A stretch of DNA of 64,000 nucleotides from NCBI GenBank assembly GCA_023387735.1, contig JAEWHP010000043.1, positions 124,001 through 188,000 on the forward strand. Reading direction: 5' to 3'. Both the position numbers and the translations under genes were made by a program. Positions within the stretch are counted from its first letter, which is position 1, and every line of letters starts with the position of its first letter. Under the pieces are notes generated by a model. It made no database searches, was not told where the DNA came from, and saw nothing but the letters and a program-made list of their open reading frames with translations. Source of the DNA: Pseudomonadota bacterium. Lineage in GTDB: Bacteria > Pseudomonadota > Alphaproteobacteria > Rhizobiales > Xanthobacteraceae. This document shows positions 61,942-64,000 of this stretch, piece by piece.

Positions 61942-61998
61942 GGGCGAGAATGTCCTTCTGCTTCTGATGCGCGCCCCGGCGCGCATGCCGTTCAGGAT

Positions 61999-62397
61999 TC
62001 AGCTCTTGGGCACGAAGGCGGTGACTTCGATTTCGACCTTGGCCCTGTCATCGACCAGTCCCGCGATATAGAGCAAGGTCGAGGGCGGGAAGTTGCGCCC
62101 CAGTGTCTCCTTCCAGGCCGCGCCGATACCCGCGCCCGCTTCAGCGTATTCGCTGCGGCTGGTCAGGTACCAGGTCAGGCGGACGATGTGTTCGGGTCCC
62201 GCGCCGGCTTCAGCCAGCAATTTCATGATGCGCTTCAGCGCCGTGCCGACCTGGCTTGCCATGTCGGGTGAATAGTCGCCCTTTTCGTCGCCGCCGGTCT
62301 GGCCGGCAAGCACGATCCATTTGCCGGGACCATCGACCTCGACGCCGTGCGAAAAGCCGCGGGGTTTCGACCATTCGGCCGGTTGCAAGATACGCAT
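61999..62397 (-). CDS. RidA (YjgF/YER057c) family protein
   Basis: A 132-residue RidA-like protein. SHGVEVDGPGKWIVLAGQTG, IVRLTWYLTSRSEYAEAG and the C-terminal KVEIEVTAFVP are typical. RidA members deaminate reactive enamine/imine products of PLP enzymes, using an Arg near residue 105; here that position is less clear (LYIAGLVDD), so it may be a divergent subfamily. Confidence 0.88.
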   Translation of the reverse strand: MRILQPAEWSKPRGFSHGVEVDGPGKWIVLAGQTGGDEKGDYSPDMASQVGTALKRIMKLLAEAGAGPEHIVRLTWYLTSRSEYAEAGAGIGAAWKETLGRNFPPSTLLYIAGLVDDRAKVEIEVTAFVPKS

Positions 62398-62422
62398 GTA
62401 AGTTCCTCCCTGAATTCCTTCT

Positions 62423-62502
62423 TGTCATTCCGGGATGGTCCGAAGGACCAGACCCGGAATCTCGAGATTCCGGATCGCCGCTGCGCGACGTCCGGAATGA
62501 CA
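62423..62502. repeat. palindromic intergenic repeat, family 1, copy B
   Basis: Begins TGTCATTCCGG, ends CCGGAATGACA, with inner CCCGGAATCTCGAGATTCCGG. It shares this core with the copy at 15260-15342. It lies between the RidA gene and a divergent transporter. Confidence 0.85.
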
Positions 62503-62661
62503 GATCCCTTAGCATCGATCTGAACGCCACTCCCACAGCGAAATTGCGGCACTGCGACGCGAGGGCCGGCGCATCGCTGCGTCGGCACATTTGCGCGTTG
62601 CAAATCGTAGCGCCCTCGCCGATACCGGCTTCCCCGCAATTTCCAGGCTCTGCTCCGGAAC

Positions 62662-63540
62662 ATGGACCGCACGCCATCGATATCCCTGGCCGCGCTGTGG
62701 ATGGCCGGCTGGCTCGCCTTGATGCTGATCATCGCCATCGCCGGCCGCGAGGCGGTGCGCGAGATGAACGTGTTCCAGCTCATGGAAGTGCGTTCGGTCC
62801 TCGGGTTCCTGATGCTGTATCCGCTGATCCGCGCCAAAGGCGGATTCAGCGTGGTGAAGACGCAGCGCCTGCCGCAGCATGTCGCGCGCAACCTCATCCA
62901 CTACGGCGCCCAGCTCGGCTGGTTCTTCGCGCTGACGCTGATCCCGATCGGCCAGGTGGTGGCGATCGAATTCACGATGCCGATATGGACCGCGATCCTG
63001 GCTGCGATGTTTCTCGGCGAACGAATGACGGTCTGGAAGATCGCCGCGATCGTGCTCGGAATCGTCGGCGTCGTCATCATCGTTCGGCCCGCCACCGGCG
63101 AGGTCAATCCCGGACAACTGATCGCGCTCGCGGCCGCCGTCGGGTTCGGCATTTCGGTCACCATGGTCAAGTCGCTGACCCGTACCGAACATACCCTTGC
63201 GATCCTGTTCTGGATGCTGGTGGTGCAATCGGCGGCCGGATTCCTGCCGGCACTCTACGTCTGGACGTGGCCGCCGAACCATATCTGGGGGTGGGTCGTT
63301 GTGATCGCGTTTTGCGGCACGTTCTCCCATTACTGCATGGCGCGCGCCATGCTGCATGCCGACGCCACGGTGGTGATCCCGATGGACTTCCTGCGGGTTC
63401 CGCTGACGGCCGCCGCCGGCTGGCTGATCTATTCGGAACGGCTGGACCTTTTCACGGTGCTCGGCGCCGGGCTGATCCTCCTCGGCAATCTCCTGAACCT
63501 GCGATCGGCGCCCCCGGCGCCCGCCCGCGCGCCAACCTGA
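62662..63540 (+). CDS. EamA/DMT family transporter
   Basis: A 292-residue membrane protein with ten helices in two EamA repeats; PIWTAILAAMFLGERMTVWK closes the first repeat and LLIYSERLD-type text the second (YSERLDLFTVLGAGLILLGN). It probably exports a metabolite or amino acid. Substrate unknown. Confidence 0.9.
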   Translation: MDRTPSISLAALWMAGWLALMLIIAIAGREAVREMNVFQLMEVRSVLGFLMLYPLIRAKGGFSVVKTQRLPQHVARNLIHYGAQLGWFFALTLIPIGQVVAIEFTMPIWTAILAAMFLGERMTVWKIAAIVLGIVGVVIIVRPATGEVNPGQLIALAAAVGFGISVTMVKSLTRTEHTLAILFWMLVVQSAAGFLPALYVWTWPPNHIWGWVVVIAFCGTFSHYCMARAMLHADATVVIPMDFLRVPLTAAAGWLIYSERLDLFTVLGAGLILLGNLLNLRSAPPAPARAPT

Positions 63541-63718
63541 TTCTTATTTGTGCGGCTGTGATCTGGATCACGCGACAACGCGTGCCCTGAGGGTAACGGT
63601 CGGCGGGAAATGGCCGATTCACGGCCATTTTAGTGGCGCGGGGGGTGGATTTTTTGTGTAGTCTGCGCCGAGCGTTATAGCCAAAAACTCTTTTCGATTC
63701 TGCAGGGGGATTTTCCTG

Positions 63719-64000
63719 ATGATGCGCTACCCAGCCCTGATTCTGTCCGTGATCTGCATGGCCTTTACGGCCGGTACCGCCCAGGCCGAGAAACGCGTCG
63801 CCTTCGTGGTCGGCAACGGAACCTACAAGAATGTCGCTCCGCTCCCGAATCCGTCGGTTGACGCCAAGGCAATGGCTGCGGCACTGCGCAACGTCGGCTT
63901 CGAAGTGGTCGAGGGGTCGAATCTCACGCGCGACAAGATGACCGAGCGGCTGCTCGACTTCGGCAAGAAGGCGCAGGGTGCCGACGTCGCCTTGTTCTTC
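63719..64000 (+). CDS. caspase-family (C14) exported protein, C-terminus off the window
   Basis: The first 94 residues of a gene cut by the right edge. Signal peptide MMRYPALILSVICMAFTAGT ending AQA, then EKRVAFVVGNGTYKNVAPLP and PSVDAKAMAAALRNVGFEVV, the start of a caspase-like p20 domain. GGGGGA nine bases before the ATG. The catalytic His/Cys lie beyond the window. Bacterial homologues often have C-terminal repeats. Confidence 0.88.
   Translation, partial: MMRYPALILSVICMAFTAGTAQAEKRVAFVVGNGTYKNVAPLPNPSVDAKAMAAALRNVGFEVVEGSNLTRDKMTERLLDFGKKAQGADVALFF

Overview
The window looks like chromosomal DNA of a Bradyrhizobium-type alphaproteobacterium (Nitrobacteraceae). The GC content is high. The RimO protein is very close to my memory of the Bradyrhizobium protein. 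Other markers are the ndvB/ndvC cyclic glucan genes, phosphatidylcholine synthase, IalB, the nasST/nirA nitrate assimilation set, and several families of intergenic palindromic repeats known from this group. No phage, transposase or CRISPR array is visible.

Layout. 1-6.7 kb: a class III nucleotide cyclase running off the left edge, a small zinc-ribbon protein behind a perfect CRP-like palindrome, a cupin and an RraA-type aldolase. Divergent from these is the 5-oxoprolinase operon pxpB-pxpC-pxpA with an exported amidohydrolase. 6.9-12.4 kb: nitrite assimilation, with the regulators nasT-nasS upstream of nirA and an FeS/FAD/NADPH reductase; the nirA leader carries a sigma54-like promoter and one ANTAR-type hairpin. 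12.5-16.3 kb: rimO, a possible arginine-rich leader peptide with attenuator hairpin, an argD-type transaminase, and a quinone oxidoreductase. 16.4-23.3 kb: TerC, Pcs, a UbiH-like hydroxylase, an intracellular subtilase with a small I9-like companion, an AEC transporter, HspQ and IalB. 23.6-35.2 kb: a peptide-binding protein, a degenerate adenylate-forming enzyme, a degenerate GGDEF protein, mfd-sdhE, recG and a DUF502 protein. 35.4-42.4 kb: glmS and glmU, separated by about 3.9 kb holding repeats, a broken ParD/ParE module, an AraC regulator and a NarL-type response regulator. 42.6-49.8 kb: a SPOR-like envelope protein and the cyclic beta-glucan locus ndvC/ndvD-like/ndvB.

49.9-56.6 kb follows a tRNA-Lys(UUU) gene and differs from the rest. 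It is gene-poor for large proteins but full of very small ones (27-121 aa): tiny single-helix membrane proteins, a DnaJ-like zinc finger, a truncated H-NS-like protein and a frameshifted zinc protein. 56.6-64 kb returns to ordinary genes: an OafA-like acyltransferase with SGNH domain, small exported proteins, a formyltransferase, RidA, an EamA transporter and the start of a caspase-family protein.

The most interesting items are the candidate leaderless arginine leader peptide before argD, the subtilase plus stand-alone propeptide-like protein, the NasT target region before nirA, the truncated H-NS, and the families of tiny membrane proteins after the tRNA. All family assignments rest on motif recognition by eye. 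No database search was run.
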